Shown here: in pieces, positions 1 through 7,121 of the stretch
How the letters are laid out: every line of letters begins with the position of its first letter
How positions within the stretch are numbered: the stretch's first letter is position 1
Virus record (IMG/VR): IMGVR_UViG_3300025853_000869
Span: 1 to 20,258 of that record
Length of the DNA stretch: 20,258 nt
Strand: one strand, 5' to 3'
From: a virus
Notes under the pieces: generated by a model
Database searches by the model: none
Told to the model about the DNA's origin: nothing
What the model saw: the letters and a program-made list of their open reading frames with translations, nothing else
Made by a program: the position numbers and the translations under genes

Positions 1-1
1 T

Positions 2-340
2 GCATCTGCAGGCAGGTTCTTGCGCATTCTTGTGGATGTAGGGTCGAACACCGCGTGCAACATCAACGCGGCATCGGGTGACTACTTCTACGGCGCAATA
101 ACGCACGTCTCTACGACTGGAAACAAGACTGCTGTTCAGACTGTAACCCGTGCAACCGCATCGGCTGCTGTCTCTACACACAACCAGCTCACGCTGGACC
201 AAGATAGTGACAACCTCGGAGGAGCAGTAGGGAGCTTCCTTGAGCTTACGTGCTACGACGACGCCGGATGGCACGTCAGCGGAAAGCTTGTCGGAAACTC
301 TACCAACCCTTCAACCATCCTCGTAATCAACGGACAATAA
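2..340 (+). CDS. Phage structural protein, C-terminal part (partial at window start)
   Basis: The frame is open from the first bases of the window, so this is the 3' end of a gene that begins upstream; the TTG at 20 is probably just an internal codon. The visible 112 residues are Ser/Thr/Ala/Gly-rich and look like beta-sandwich virion protein. Its pattern matches the C-terminal half of the accessory head protein at 10622-11326. 'YFYGAITH' aligns with 'LFFGTIDI', and 'GSFLELTCYDDAGWHVSGK' aligns with 'GDFIECKCVSS...TWFVTG'. The latter resembles a G-D-(W/F)-(V/I)-E...(T/G)-W-(Y/F/H)-V-(T/S)-G signature I recall from decoration and fibre-like phage proteins. Inference: a capsid- or tail-attached structural protein sharing a domain with the post-capsid protein. 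The stop codon overlaps the next gene's ATG by one base (TAATG). Confidence 0.8.
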   Translation, partial: ASAGRFLRILVDVGSNTACNINAASGDYFYGAITHVSTTGNKTAVQTVTRATASAAVSTHNQLTLDQDSDNLGGAVGSFLELTCYDDAGWHVSGKLVGNSTNPSTILVINGQ

Positions 341-657
341 TGACAACCATGGACCCCACCCTAAAGGAGCTCTTCATCTCAGAAGTAGCAGACGTCTTGG
401 CGCAGCTTGAAGACGTCATCGAGAAGTATCAAGTAAACGAAAGGGTGGCATACATCTTTGGGCTCGGCATCGTCGACGACATCCCAGATATTGGTCCCGC
501 TTGGCAGGTAGCCAGCAAATGGCATGTAGATAACCCGGAAGAACTTGCCGAGTTGTTCTCAGCCATCATGGCCTCTTACGAAAGGATTACCGAAGAAGAT
601 GATGACATCGACATTGATGACATCGACCTAGGCGACCTAGGCTTCAACCTCAACTAA
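340..657 (+). CDS. Small acidic phage protein of unknown function
   Basis: I do not recognise this 105-residue protein. I start it at the ATG at 340, which overlaps the upstream stop in a TAATG junction. An earlier in-frame ATG at 250 would overlap the upstream gene by about 90 bases and add a basic, Arg-rich stretch unlike the rest of the protein. The N-terminal part (residues 5-75) is helix-like and amphipathic. The C-terminal tail is strikingly acidic, with about ten Asp plus Ile/Leu in a D-D-I-D-I-D-D-I-D-L pattern, ending in GFNLN. Such tails often mimic nucleic acid or bind a basic partner. A short Leu/Ile-spaced acidic tail could also be a docking peptide for a host factor. It opens a cluster of overlapping genes leading to the terminase, so a late or packaging role is possible but unproven. 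Confidence 0.78.
   Translation: MTTMDPTLKELFISEVADVLAQLEDVIEKYQVNERVAYIFGLGIVDDIPDIGPAWQVASKWHVDNPEELAELFSAIMASYERITEEDDDIDIDDIDLGDLGFNLN
624..641 (+). repeat. Tandem 9-bp direct repeat CGACCTAGG x2
   Basis: CGACCTAGG occurs twice in direct succession within the acidic-tail codons of the gene at 340. Each copy carries the palindrome CCTAGG. It encodes D-L-G D-L-G. It most likely reflects local duplication within a low-complexity tail rather than a regulatory site. Confidence 0.6.
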
Positions 658-661
658 TACA

Positions 662-901
662 ATGGAAAATTTAATCAGGAAAATCGTCATCGGTCCCAAT
701 CCGAAGGATGCGATGGCGTACTACGTCGGCATGAAAGCTGGCGCAGGAAAGGTTGTTCTTATCGAGGAGGATGACCGCGCTATGTTCAAGTACAACATTC
801 GTAGGTACAACATCTACACTCAGGACAGTGAATCGTCCTACCTGTGGAAGACTGTGGAGAACACCCCGGTCATTGTTGAATACGATTGCAACTTTGAATG
901 A
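662..901 (+). CDS. Small conserved-looking phage protein of unknown function
   Basis: This 79-residue protein starts at the ATG four bases after the previous stop. Its TGA overlaps the next ATG (ATGA at 898-901), which points to translational coupling. The N-terminal segment 'KIVIGPNPKDAMAYYVG' is followed by 'VVLIEEDDRAMFKYNIRRYNIY' in shorter alternating strands, then 'YLWKTVENTPVIVEYDCNF'. The alternation of short hydrophobic strands suggests a compact alpha/beta or all-beta fold. There is no signal peptide or membrane segment. From memory, proteins with a G-x-N-P-K-D-(A/G)-M-A-Y start occur near terminase genes in phages of Bacteroidota, but I cannot verify that here and assign no function. 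Confidence 0.82.
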   Translation: MENLIRKIVIGPNPKDAMAYYVGMKAGAGKVVLIEEDDRAMFKYNIRRYNIYTQDSESSYLWKTVENTPVIVEYDCNFE

Positions 902-1488
902 AGGCGCTGTATCACTTCGTGGTGAAGCTTGAGAAGACTCATCACGACACCATCGAGCTGGAGAACGGCACGTCGCTCTACGTCGACCCTAAGTGGAAGG
1001 AGTTCGAGCGACGCGTCATGTACGGTGAGGTGACGTCAACCCCAGTCAAGTACGACGTGGATGTCAAGCCGGGAGACACCCTGTTTTTCCACCACCACGT
1101 AGTCATGTCTGATGCCTTGAAGATTCAGGTTGACGACGAGGACAGGTTCATTGTGGGGTACGACCCAGACAACACCCTTGGCTGCCATGCGATTGCTTAC
1201 CGAAGCAAGGATACTGGTGAGCTCCACATGCTTGCGGACTGGGTATTCCTTCAGCCACTCGAAGAAGAGGAACCAGAGGAGAGCGAGATTATCGTGGTTG
1301 ACCTCAAGCCCAAGACGCACCTCAAGGCGAAAGTGTTCTGCTGCCCCAAGGATATGATTACTCAGGGCGTAAAAGCAGGAGACATCGTTGGGTTCAAAAA
1401 GAACCGAGACTACGAGATGCGATTGGAAGATAACACCACCGTGTTTCGCATGCGCTCAGAAGAGATGATGTATGTCGAGGAAGCCTAA
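898..1488 (+). CDS. GroES-like co-chaperonin with two beta-barrel halves
   Basis: The 196-residue product has two stretches that each look like a GroES barrel. The first half (about 1-120) opens with 'ALYHFVVKLEK' and has a Gly-containing segment at 17-33 (ENGTSLYVDP) where GroES carries its GroEL-binding mobile loop. It continues with 'GEV...P...VKPGDTLFFHHHVV' (GD at 59-60) and ends with 'LADWVFLQP'. After an acidic linker (121-130), the second half has 'KAGDIVGFKKNRDYEMRL' (GD at 161-162) and 'FRMRSEEMMYVEE', closely resembling the GroES C-terminus. Standard GroES is about 95 residues, so this is a double-length form, and only the first half seems to keep a mobile loop. By analogy with T4 gp31, it would cap host GroEL so that virion proteins fold. 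It overlaps the next gene by 17 bases. Confidence in the family is moderate; the duplication is inferred. Confidence 0.7.
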   Translation: MKALYHFVVKLEKTHHDTIELENGTSLYVDPKWKEFERRVMYGEVTSTPVKYDVDVKPGDTLFFHHHVVMSDALKIQVDDEDRFIVGYDPDNTLGCHAIAYRSKDTGELHMLADWVFLQPLEEEEPEESEIIVVDLKPKTHLKAKVFCCPKDMITQGVKAGDIVGFKKNRDYEMRLEDNTTVFRMRSEEMMYVEEA

Positions 1489-1765
1489 GTTCGAGACCAT
1501 CGAGGCCTCTCGCAGGCTGATGGATAGCATGGCTATCGCAATCAACAATATGATTGAGGAGGTCAAGCGACCCGTCGACCCAGAGGCTGGTGGTGCTGCA
1601 CGCAAGGCTGAGCTTCAGTCCATCAAGCAGACCGCTACCGATTGCAAAGAACTGCTAATCGAAAGGCAGCGTCTGGAGCAGATGGTCAAGGACCTAAGCG
1701 AAAACGGAGCTATCGACGAAGCAAAGGATTACTCAGGCGGGTTTGCAGAAAGATTCAGTAAGTGA
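1472..1765 (+). CDS. Putative terminase small subunit (positional candidate)
   Basis: This 97-residue, strongly helical, charged protein is encoded immediately upstream of the large terminase, the usual place for the small subunit that recognises the packaging site and oligomerises into a ring. It begins inside the end of the co-chaperonin gene (17-base overlap), and its TGA overlaps the GTG of the terminase (GTGA). The sequence shows an N-terminal 'MSRKPKFETIEASRRL', then two likely long helices around 13-35 and 45-75 (AELQSIKQTATDCKELLIERQ) with heptad-like Leu/Ile spacing, and an acidic/Gly end. I do not see a clear helix-turn-helix, so the assignment rests on position, size and helical character. 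It could equally be another small packaging-associated protein. Confidence 0.5.
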   Translation: MSRKPKFETIEASRRLMDSMAIAINNMIEEVKRPVDPEAGGAARKAELQSIKQTATDCKELLIERQRLEQMVKDLSENGAIDEAKDYSGGFAERFSK

Positions 1766-3903
1766 CGGGGCTGGTAGACATAGAGAAGCACGACCAACCA
1801 GTCGTATCCATCTGCCCGCGCGGCACACTCGGGGAAGTCATTGACATCTCCGGGCTTCCTATCTGTCTGCCAAAGAAACCACCGAAGAAAGAGATTGCAG
1901 GCCACGACCTGCCGAACCACTTGCAGTGCTGGAACAGGAGCGAGATGCCATCTGAGCTTGCTCGCATCAAATCCATGGACGAGTGGTATGAAATGCCCAA
2001 GGAGTTTCGCCAGAGGTTCTCTCCCTTCATCGAGGAGGAGTTCCGTAGAAGGCGCGAGGGCTACTGGTTCTACAACAACGGAGAACCTACATACATCACT
2101 GGGCGTCACTACATGATGCTTCAGTGGAGCAAGATAGATATTGGCTATCCTAGTTTCCTAGACTTCCAACGGAAGCTCTTCATCCATCAGGCCGCGTGTG
2201 AGGCTGACCCCAGATGCCTTGGTCAACTGTATACCAAGTGTCGTCGCTCAGGGTACACGAACATGTCCGCCTGCGTTCTAGTTGATGAAGCCACACAGGT
2301 CAAGGACAAACTTTTGGGTATCCAGTCGAAGACGGGTAAGGACGCGCAGGAGAACGTCTTCATGAAGAAGGTCGTAGCTATCTTCAAGTCCTACCCGTTC
2401 TTCTTTAAGCCCATCCAAGACGGTACTACCAACCCGAGAATGGAGTTGGCGTTTAGAGAACCGTCTAAAAGGATTACCAAAAACAACAAGACCTCTGTCA
2501 AGGGCGACGCCCTGAACACAATCATTAACTGGAAAAACACCACGAACAATGCGTACGATGGTGAGAAGTTGCATATCTTGTATCTCGATGAGGCAGGCAA
2601 GTGGGAGAAACCAACAGACATTAGAGAAGCATGGAGGATACAACGGACTTGCTTGATTGTGGGACGCCGTGTTATCGGGAAGGCGCTTGTGGGCAGCACA
2701 GTCAACCCGATGGACAAAGGAGGTCAGGAATACAAAGAGCTTTGGAAAGATTCCGACCCACAAGAACGCAACAAAAACGGCAGGACAACCTCCGGATTGT
2801 ACAGAATCTTTATTCCGGCTTACGAAGCCTTAGAGGGATTCTTCGACAAGTACGGGAAGCCAATCATCGAGACTCCGGGACAGGAGGTGGAGACGCTGGA
2901 CGGGGAAACCGTAGAGATAGGCGCAAAGGAGTTTCTAAAAAACGAAAGGGAGGCTCTCAGGCATGATGCCCGGGAGATGAACGAGATTGTTCGTCAGTTC
3001 CCCTTCACCACAGACGAGGCGTTCCGAGATAGCGTCGAAGGCTCTCTGTTCAACATCGGAAAGATTTATGAGCAGATTGACCACAACGAGAACATGTACC
3101 CAGACCCCGTGGTGCGTGGAAACTTTACATGGAAAGGAGGCGTAAGGGACGGAGAGGTTGTGTTTGTTCCAAGCTCTGAGGGCAGGTGGTTCGTATCATG
3201 GATGCCTCCTGCAGACCTCAGGAACCTCAAGGTTTCCGAACGGGGCAAACGCATTGCGCCAAACAAACTCATTGGCTGTGGTGGTGTTGACTCTTACGAC
3301 ATCGACGCCACTACGGACGGGAGGGGCTCTAAGGGAGCGTGTCACATCTACAACAAATTCAACATGCGGGCCCCCTCTAACATGTTCGTTGCAGAGTACT
3401 GCTCCCGCCCTCCTATGGCAAAAATCTTCTACGAAGACATCCTGATGGCGGCTGTGTTCTACGGCTACCCGCTCCTCGTGGAGAACAATAAGTACGGCAT
3501 CGTAAGGTACTTTGAGTCAAGGGGTTACGACGGTTACTTACTGGACAGGCCTCAGCACCTCACCACCACAGGTTCTGTTGCAACCAAAACGAAAGGCATC
3601 CCGTCTAACTCACAGGATGTCATCCACACACATGCACAAGCGATTGAAGACTACATACACAACCATGTGGGAATCAATGAGAAAGGAGAGATTGGTAGGA
3701 TGTATTTTAACCGCACACTTGAGGACTGGATTGGTTACCGTATCGACAACCGCACGAAGTTTGACTTGACCATTAGCGCAGGTCTTGCATTGCTCGCAGC
3801 GCAGACTGTTGTGCAAAAGAAAAAGCCAGCTGATTTTACAGGTAAAAAATTCTTCCGCAAGTACACCTACACGCCCGGCGGGGTCTCCAAGCCCGCTAAG
3901 TGA
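1762..3903 (+). CDS. terL: Terminase large subunit (packaging ATPase-nuclease)
   Basis: This 713-residue protein pumps DNA into proheads and cuts concatemers. The GTG start at 1762 overlaps the upstream TGA; the next in-frame Met is near residue 62, so GTG is favoured. The ATPase part has a Walker A at 159-168, K-C-R-R-S-G-Y-T-N-M. The usual Lys after Gly is replaced by Tyr165, and a Lys sits at the front (K159), as in lambda gpA's deviant KSARVGYSKM. Walker B is 'ILYLDEAG' with D276-E277, and the coupling motif is 'ALVGSTVNP' near 308-316. The RNase H-like nuclease has 'GGVDSYDID' (D510, possibly D513/D515), 'LLVENNKYG' (E574) and 'KFDLTISAGLAL' (D668), giving the expected acidic set. The length is at the large end for the family and like that of crAss-like phages. 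A promoter follows directly. Confidence 0.97.
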   Translation: MTGLVDIEKHDQPVVSICPRGTLGEVIDISGLPICLPKKPPKKEIAGHDLPNHLQCWNRSEMPSELARIKSMDEWYEMPKEFRQRFSPFIEEEFRRRREGYWFYNNGEPTYITGRHYMMLQWSKIDIGYPSFLDFQRKLFIHQAACEADPRCLGQLYTKCRRSGYTNMSACVLVDEATQVKDKLLGIQSKTGKDAQENVFMKKVVAIFKSYPFFFKPIQDGTTNPRMELAFREPSKRITKNNKTSVKGDALNTIINWKNTTNNAYDGEKLHILYLDEAGKWEKPTDIREAWRIQRTCLIVGRRVIGKALVGSTVNPMDKGGQEYKELWKDSDPQERNKNGRTTSGLYRIFIPAYEALEGFFDKYGKPIIETPGQEVETLDGETVEIGAKEFLKNEREALRHDAREMNEIVRQFPFTTDEAFRDSVEGSLFNIGKIYEQIDHNENMYPDPVVRGNFTWKGGVRDGEVVFVPSSEGRWFVSWMPPADLRNLKVSERGKRIAPNKLIGCGGVDSYDIDATTDGRGSKGACHIYNKFNMRAPSNMFVAEYCSRPPMAKIFYEDILMAAVFYGYPLLVENNKYGIVRYFESRGYDGYLLDRPQHLTTTGSVATKTKGIPSNSQDVIHTHAQAIEDYIHNHVGINEKGEIGRMYFNRTLEDWIGYRIDNRTKFDLTISAGLALLAAQTVVQKKKPADFTGKKFFRKYTYTPGGVSKPAK

Positions 3904-3919
3904 TTTTGTTTATATTTGC
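3904..3919 (+). promoter_or_regulatory. Bacteroidota-type promoter before the portal gene
   Basis: TTTTGTTTATATTTGC contains the -7 box TATATTTG (3911-3918), matching the TAnnTTTG consensus of Bacteroidota housekeeping promoters. The same 16-mer recurs exactly at 12483-12498. No convincing TTG -33 box lies about 20 bases upstream, but a TTTG directly precedes the -7 box in both copies. It sits in a 40-base gap, 26 bases before the portal ATG. Confidence 0.7.
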
Positions 3920-3943
3920 ACATTGCCTGTAATACAGTAAGTA

Positions 3944-6385
3944 ATGAAGGGTCACCATAAGCCAAAGTCGTATGCACAGTTCCCGGACCCAATGGCTCCG
4001 GCTTCCGTCAAAGCAAGCGAAGACTATGGCATTTCCTATGCTAAATCTATCGAGGCACAGTGGGGTGGTTTGGACGACTTTTCTACAGGCTTCGGTAAGC
4101 GCTTGGTAGAGTTCCAGCGCAACCGAGACTACGCCAACGGCACGCAGGATACCGCAGTCTACAAGCAGATTCTGAACAGCATGGACACCCAAGGCGGTGA
4201 CGGAACACTGCTGAACCTCGACTGGTCACCTGTACCAATCATCCCTAAGTTTGTTAGGATTGTAGTCAACAAGATTCTCTCTCGCAAGTTCCGCCCAAAC
4301 GTGGAGGCCATCGACCCGATGTCGAAGGACGAGAAGGAAAAGAAGAAGGTTCTGGCCAAGTTTGCTATTGAAGAAAGAGAGGTTATCGAGGAGGCAAAGT
4401 CTCTCGGCCTGAAGACAGCGAGCGTCCCCGAGGGGTTGCCTGACAACTCAGAGGAGGCTGAAATTTACTTGGCTGATAGTATCAAGACCAGTGCTGAGGT
4501 GGCAGCTCAACTTGCCACTAAGCTCACCCTCGACTGGAATGACTTTGATGACAACGTGTTCCGCCGCGCCGTGGAGGACCTCGTGGTCAACGGTATGGCT
4601 GTTGTCAAGAGGAGCAACGACCCTAGCTACGGAATCAAGACGGAGTATGTGGACCCAGCGCAGTTCATCCACTCCAGCACGGAAGACCCAAACTTCTCTG
4701 ACATCGTCTACGCAGGCCACGTCAAGCGTGTGTCGATTCAGGACCTGAAGCGCATGGCGGGTACAGACATCCCGGAGGAGGAGTACCAGAAGATTGCTAA
4801 GTCTGTGATGAACAGAAGCTACAACAACGCTTCCCAGTTCAATCAGACGGTGTACGACAGAAGCCGTGGCGCCCATGTCTACGGCTACGATGAATACTTG
4901 GTTGACGTCTTGGACTTCGAGTTCCTTGGCGTCGACGATATGATTTACGAGGAGAAGACCTCGCAGTTTGGAAACATTGGTTTCTACTACAAGGGCGAGA
5001 GCTACAAGCTGCCTAGCGACTCAGTGTACGACAGAAAGATTCACACCATGCCCAACATGTGCGTGTATGGTGGCTCGTATGTCATCGGTAGCGGGCTTCT
5101 CTTCAACTACGGCATGAAGCGGGACATCCCGAAGAACATGCACGACCTCACACGCGCTCGTCTTTCGTACAGCGTTGTGGCAACAAACTTCCGCCGTCAG
5201 ATGCCCAAGTCTATGGTGTCGTCTGTCATCGGCTTTGCTGACCAGCTTCAGCTGACCCACCTCAAGATTCAACAAGCCATTGCCAAGGCTAAGCCTGATG
5301 GTTTGATTGTGGACATCGAGGGTCTGGAGAATGTGTCTCTGGGCAACGGTGGAGAGCTTCAGCCTCTCGACATTCAGGACATCTACGAGCAGACAGGTGT
5401 CTTCTACTACAGAAGCAAGAACCCAGAGGGTGGATTCCAGAACCCGCCTGTGCGGCCACTGGACAATACCATTCGGAACATCAACGAGCTTATTGGTTTG
5501 TACAACCACTACCTCCGCATGATTCGTGATGTCACGGGTGTCAACGAGGTTCTTGACGGTAGCTCACCAAAGTCAGATGCCCTTGTGGGTGTGCGTCAGC
5601 AGCAGCTCGCTGCAGCCAACAACGCCATCAACGACATCACCAATGGCGCCTCTGTTCTGTACAAGAGAGTGTGTGAGGACGTGGTCAAGTGCCTTCAGGT
5701 CTTGCCCCCAGAGTCCATCATCTACGAGGCGTACGAAAGAGCCATCGGAAGCACGAGCATGGAAATTCTTTCTTCGTTTGCTTCTCTGCCACTTCACAAC
5801 TACGGTGTGATTGTTGAGCGAGAGATGTCAGATGAAGCCAAGTTGTTACTCGAACAAAACATCCAACAGTCACTTGCACAAAGAGAGATTGACCTTGAGG
5901 ATGCTATGGCAATCCGTCGTCTCAAGGATTTGGACCAAGCAGAAAGAGTCCTCATCATCCGACGCAAACGCCGCATCGCCTCGTTGCAGCAGCAACAGCA
6001 GCAGCAAATGCAAATGCAAGCACAGGTGAACATGCAGGCCCAGCAGGCCGCAGCACAGCTGCGTATGCAAGAGGTGCAGATGAAGGCGCAGGCTGACCTA
6101 CAGAAGATTCAGGCTCAGGGTCAGGTCGACATGCAGCTCCTGCAGATGCGTCAACAGGTGGAGGGTCAGATTCAAATGGCAAAGCTCCAGATGACGTCAC
6201 AGTTTCAGGCAGCAGACAAGCAGTTCCGCATGGACCTCGAGAAGAGCAAGGATGATAGAAAAGACTCACGCGTTGAGAAGCAAGCTGTGGCTCAGTCCAA
6301 GCTTATCTCTCAGCGCAAGGGTACACGCCCCGAACTTGAGGACCAAGACAACAGGGACATCATCCAAGAACTGATGAGACGATGA
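3944..6385 (+). CDS. Portal protein
   Basis: This 813-residue protein is the dodecameric DNA channel at the unique capsid vertex and the docking site for terminase and then the tail. Portal-like features include the N-terminal wing start, 'LDWSPVPIIPKFVRIVVNKI' near 88-107, the stretch 'FRRAVEDLVVNGMAVVK' near 206-222, and 'YVDPAQFIHSS' followed by 'YAGHVKRVSIQDLKRM'. A helical part around 'LIGLYNHYLRMIRDVTGVNE' would be the stem/clip-proximal region. After about residue 670 comes a long Gln/Met-rich coiled coil starting with seven Gln (682-688) and ending in a charged tail. This extension corresponds to a barrel or C-terminal tail inside the capsid. The location directly after terL fits. Its TGA overlaps the next ATG (ATGA). 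Confidence 0.92.
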   Translation: MKGHHKPKSYAQFPDPMAPASVKASEDYGISYAKSIEAQWGGLDDFSTGFGKRLVEFQRNRDYANGTQDTAVYKQILNSMDTQGGDGTLLNLDWSPVPIIPKFVRIVVNKILSRKFRPNVEAIDPMSKDEKEKKKVLAKFAIEEREVIEEAKSLGLKTASVPEGLPDNSEEAEIYLADSIKTSAEVAAQLATKLTLDWNDFDDNVFRRAVEDLVVNGMAVVKRSNDPSYGIKTEYVDPAQFIHSSTEDPNFSDIVYAGHVKRVSIQDLKRMAGTDIPEEEYQKIAKSVMNRSYNNASQFNQTVYDRSRGAHVYGYDEYLVDVLDFEFLGVDDMIYEEKTSQFGNIGFYYKGESYKLPSDSVYDRKIHTMPNMCVYGGSYVIGSGLLFNYGMKRDIPKNMHDLTRARLSYSVVATNFRRQMPKSMVSSVIGFADQLQLTHLKIQQAIAKAKPDGLIVDIEGLENVSLGNGGELQPLDIQDIYEQTGVFYYRSKNPEGGFQNPPVRPLDNTIRNINELIGLYNHYLRMIRDVTGVNEVLDGSSPKSDALVGVRQQQLAAANNAINDITNGASVLYKRVCEDVVKCLQVLPPESIIYEAYERAIGSTSMEILSSFASLPLHNYGVIVEREMSDEAKLLLEQNIQQSLAQREIDLEDAMAIRRLKDLDQAERVLIIRRKRRIASLQQQQQQQMQMQAQVNMQAQQAAAQLRMQEVQMKAQADLQKIQAQGQVDMQLLQMRQQVEGQIQMAKLQMTSQFQAADKQFRMDLEKSKDDRKDSRVEKQAVAQSKLISQRKGTRPELEDQDNRDIIQELMRR
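5987..6160 (+). repeat. Gln/Met-rich low-complexity segment in portal C-terminus
   Basis: CAG/CAA codons run seven in a row at 5987-6007, then continue as an imperfect Q-M-Q-A series that encodes a helical coiled coil in the portal protein. Mixed CAG and CAA codons argue for selection on the protein rather than simple slippage. Confidence 0.7.
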
Positions 6386-6687
6386 GCAAAGAGGCAATGA
6401 GAGAGCGCGTTAAGCGCATGCTAAATAAGCACGGACTCAAAGGCGTCAACAAACCAAAGGCTACACCAAGTCACCCCAAGAAGTCACACATGGTGTTGGC
6501 AAAAGAGGGTGACAAAGTCAAGCTCATCCGCTTTGGAGAGAAGGGAGCTGAGACTGCTGGCAAGCCCAAGGCTGGTGAGTCGGATAGAATGAAGAAGAAG
6601 CGTGCAAGCTTCAAGGCTAGACACGCCAAGAACATTAAGAAAGGCAAGATGAGCGCTGCCTACTGGGCCGACAAAGTCAAGTGGTAA
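6382..6687 (+). CDS. Small basic phage protein with ARH...YW...W motif
   Basis: This 101-residue, very Lys-rich protein is translationally coupled to the portal gene by an ATGA overlap. The N-terminal 50 residues are basic and partly helical (MRERVKRMLNKHG). The C-terminal 26 residues (76-101) have the pattern S-F-K-A-R-H...K...K-x-S-A-A-Y-W-A-D-K-V-K-W. That resembles the (R/K)-A-R-H...(T/A)-A-x-Y-W...W end that I remember from small basic proteins in marine phages, so a conserved domain is likely. The positive charge suggests contact with packaged DNA or with acidic head proteins. A prohead- or core-associated role is inferred from position only. No protease, helix-turn-helix or membrane segment is visible. 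Confidence 0.8.
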   Translation: MSKEAMRERVKRMLNKHGLKGVNKPKATPSHPKKSHMVLAKEGDKVKLIRFGEKGAETAGKPKAGESDRMKKKRASFKARHAKNIKKGKMSAAYWADKVKW

Positions 6688-6703
6688 TGTTTCATATATT
6701 TGC
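6688..6703 (+). promoter_or_regulatory. Bacteroidota-type promoter before the head gene block
   Basis: TGTTTCATATATTTGC contains TATATTTG at 6695-6702, matching the -7 consensus TAnnTTTG. It lies in a 31-base gap and ends 16 bases before the ATG at 6719. It resembles the promoters at 3904 and 12483 but has two extra bases before the -7 box. It would start the transcript for the scaffold and capsid genes. Confidence 0.65.
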
Positions 6704-6718
6704 ATCAAAGAATAACTA

Positions 6719-7111
6719 ATGGCAACAGTAACCGCACAACTATCCCTGACGAGCACAGACTTGCTGTCTGAGACGCTGGGAATCAGTGTGTCTATGGAAA
6801 CCACTGCAGCTAACACTACAGGCTTGGCACGTAGACCCGTGACGGCTACCGCTGTTGGTGCAGGTGCAACTACATTGTACACGGCATCTGATTTCTCAGC
6901 CCCTGCGTACTTGTACGTCAAGAACACAGACAGTACGGCTTCCGACTACATCTACGTGTACGACGGGACCACGGCAGGCAACCCTGTCATTTTGAAGCTG
7001 GCTGGCGGCGACTTCGCTATCATGCCGCTCAATGCAGGCATTGACATTAAAGCGTACGCGACTACCAACCCTACGTTGGTTGAGTTCATGGTTTACGGAA
7101 CTGACGCCTAA
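6719..7111 (+). CDS. Putative virion structural protein (small, beta-rich)
   Basis: This 130-residue protein is the first gene after a promoter and sits upstream of scaffold and capsid. It is rich in Thr, Ala, Ser and Gly with alternating strands. The visible parts are 'VTAQLSLTSTDLLSETLGISVSM', given here as two pieces around residue 13, then 'YLYVKNTDSTASDYIYVYDG', 'FAIMPLNAGIDIKAYA' and 'LVEFMVYGTDA'. The ending 'hxEhhhYG' after an 'MPLNAG' turn is a pattern I associate with small structural proteins of marine phages (decoration or fibre-base type). It has no signal peptide, Cys or membrane segment, and Arg is scarce. A virion location is likely from composition and context, but the exact role is unknown. 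Confidence 0.85.
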   Translation: MATVTAQLSLTSTDLLSETLGISVSMETTAANTTGLARRPVTATAVGAGATTLYTASDFSAPAYLYVKNTDSTASDYIYVYDGTTAGNPVILKLAGGDFAIMPLNAGIDIKAYATTNPTLVEFMVYGTDA

Positions 7112-7121
7112 CATCTAAGAC

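Noticed and set aside
250-339. Upstream ATG at 250 as start of the acidic small gene
   Set aside because: It would overlap the preceding gene by 91 bases and add an Arg-rich stretch; the TAATG junction at 340 is far more natural.
2937-2943. Slippery heptamer A-AAA-AAC in the terminase gene, possible -1 frameshift
   Set aside because: The zero frame continues with all nuclease residues, no stimulatory structure is obvious, and the -1 frame offers no useful product.
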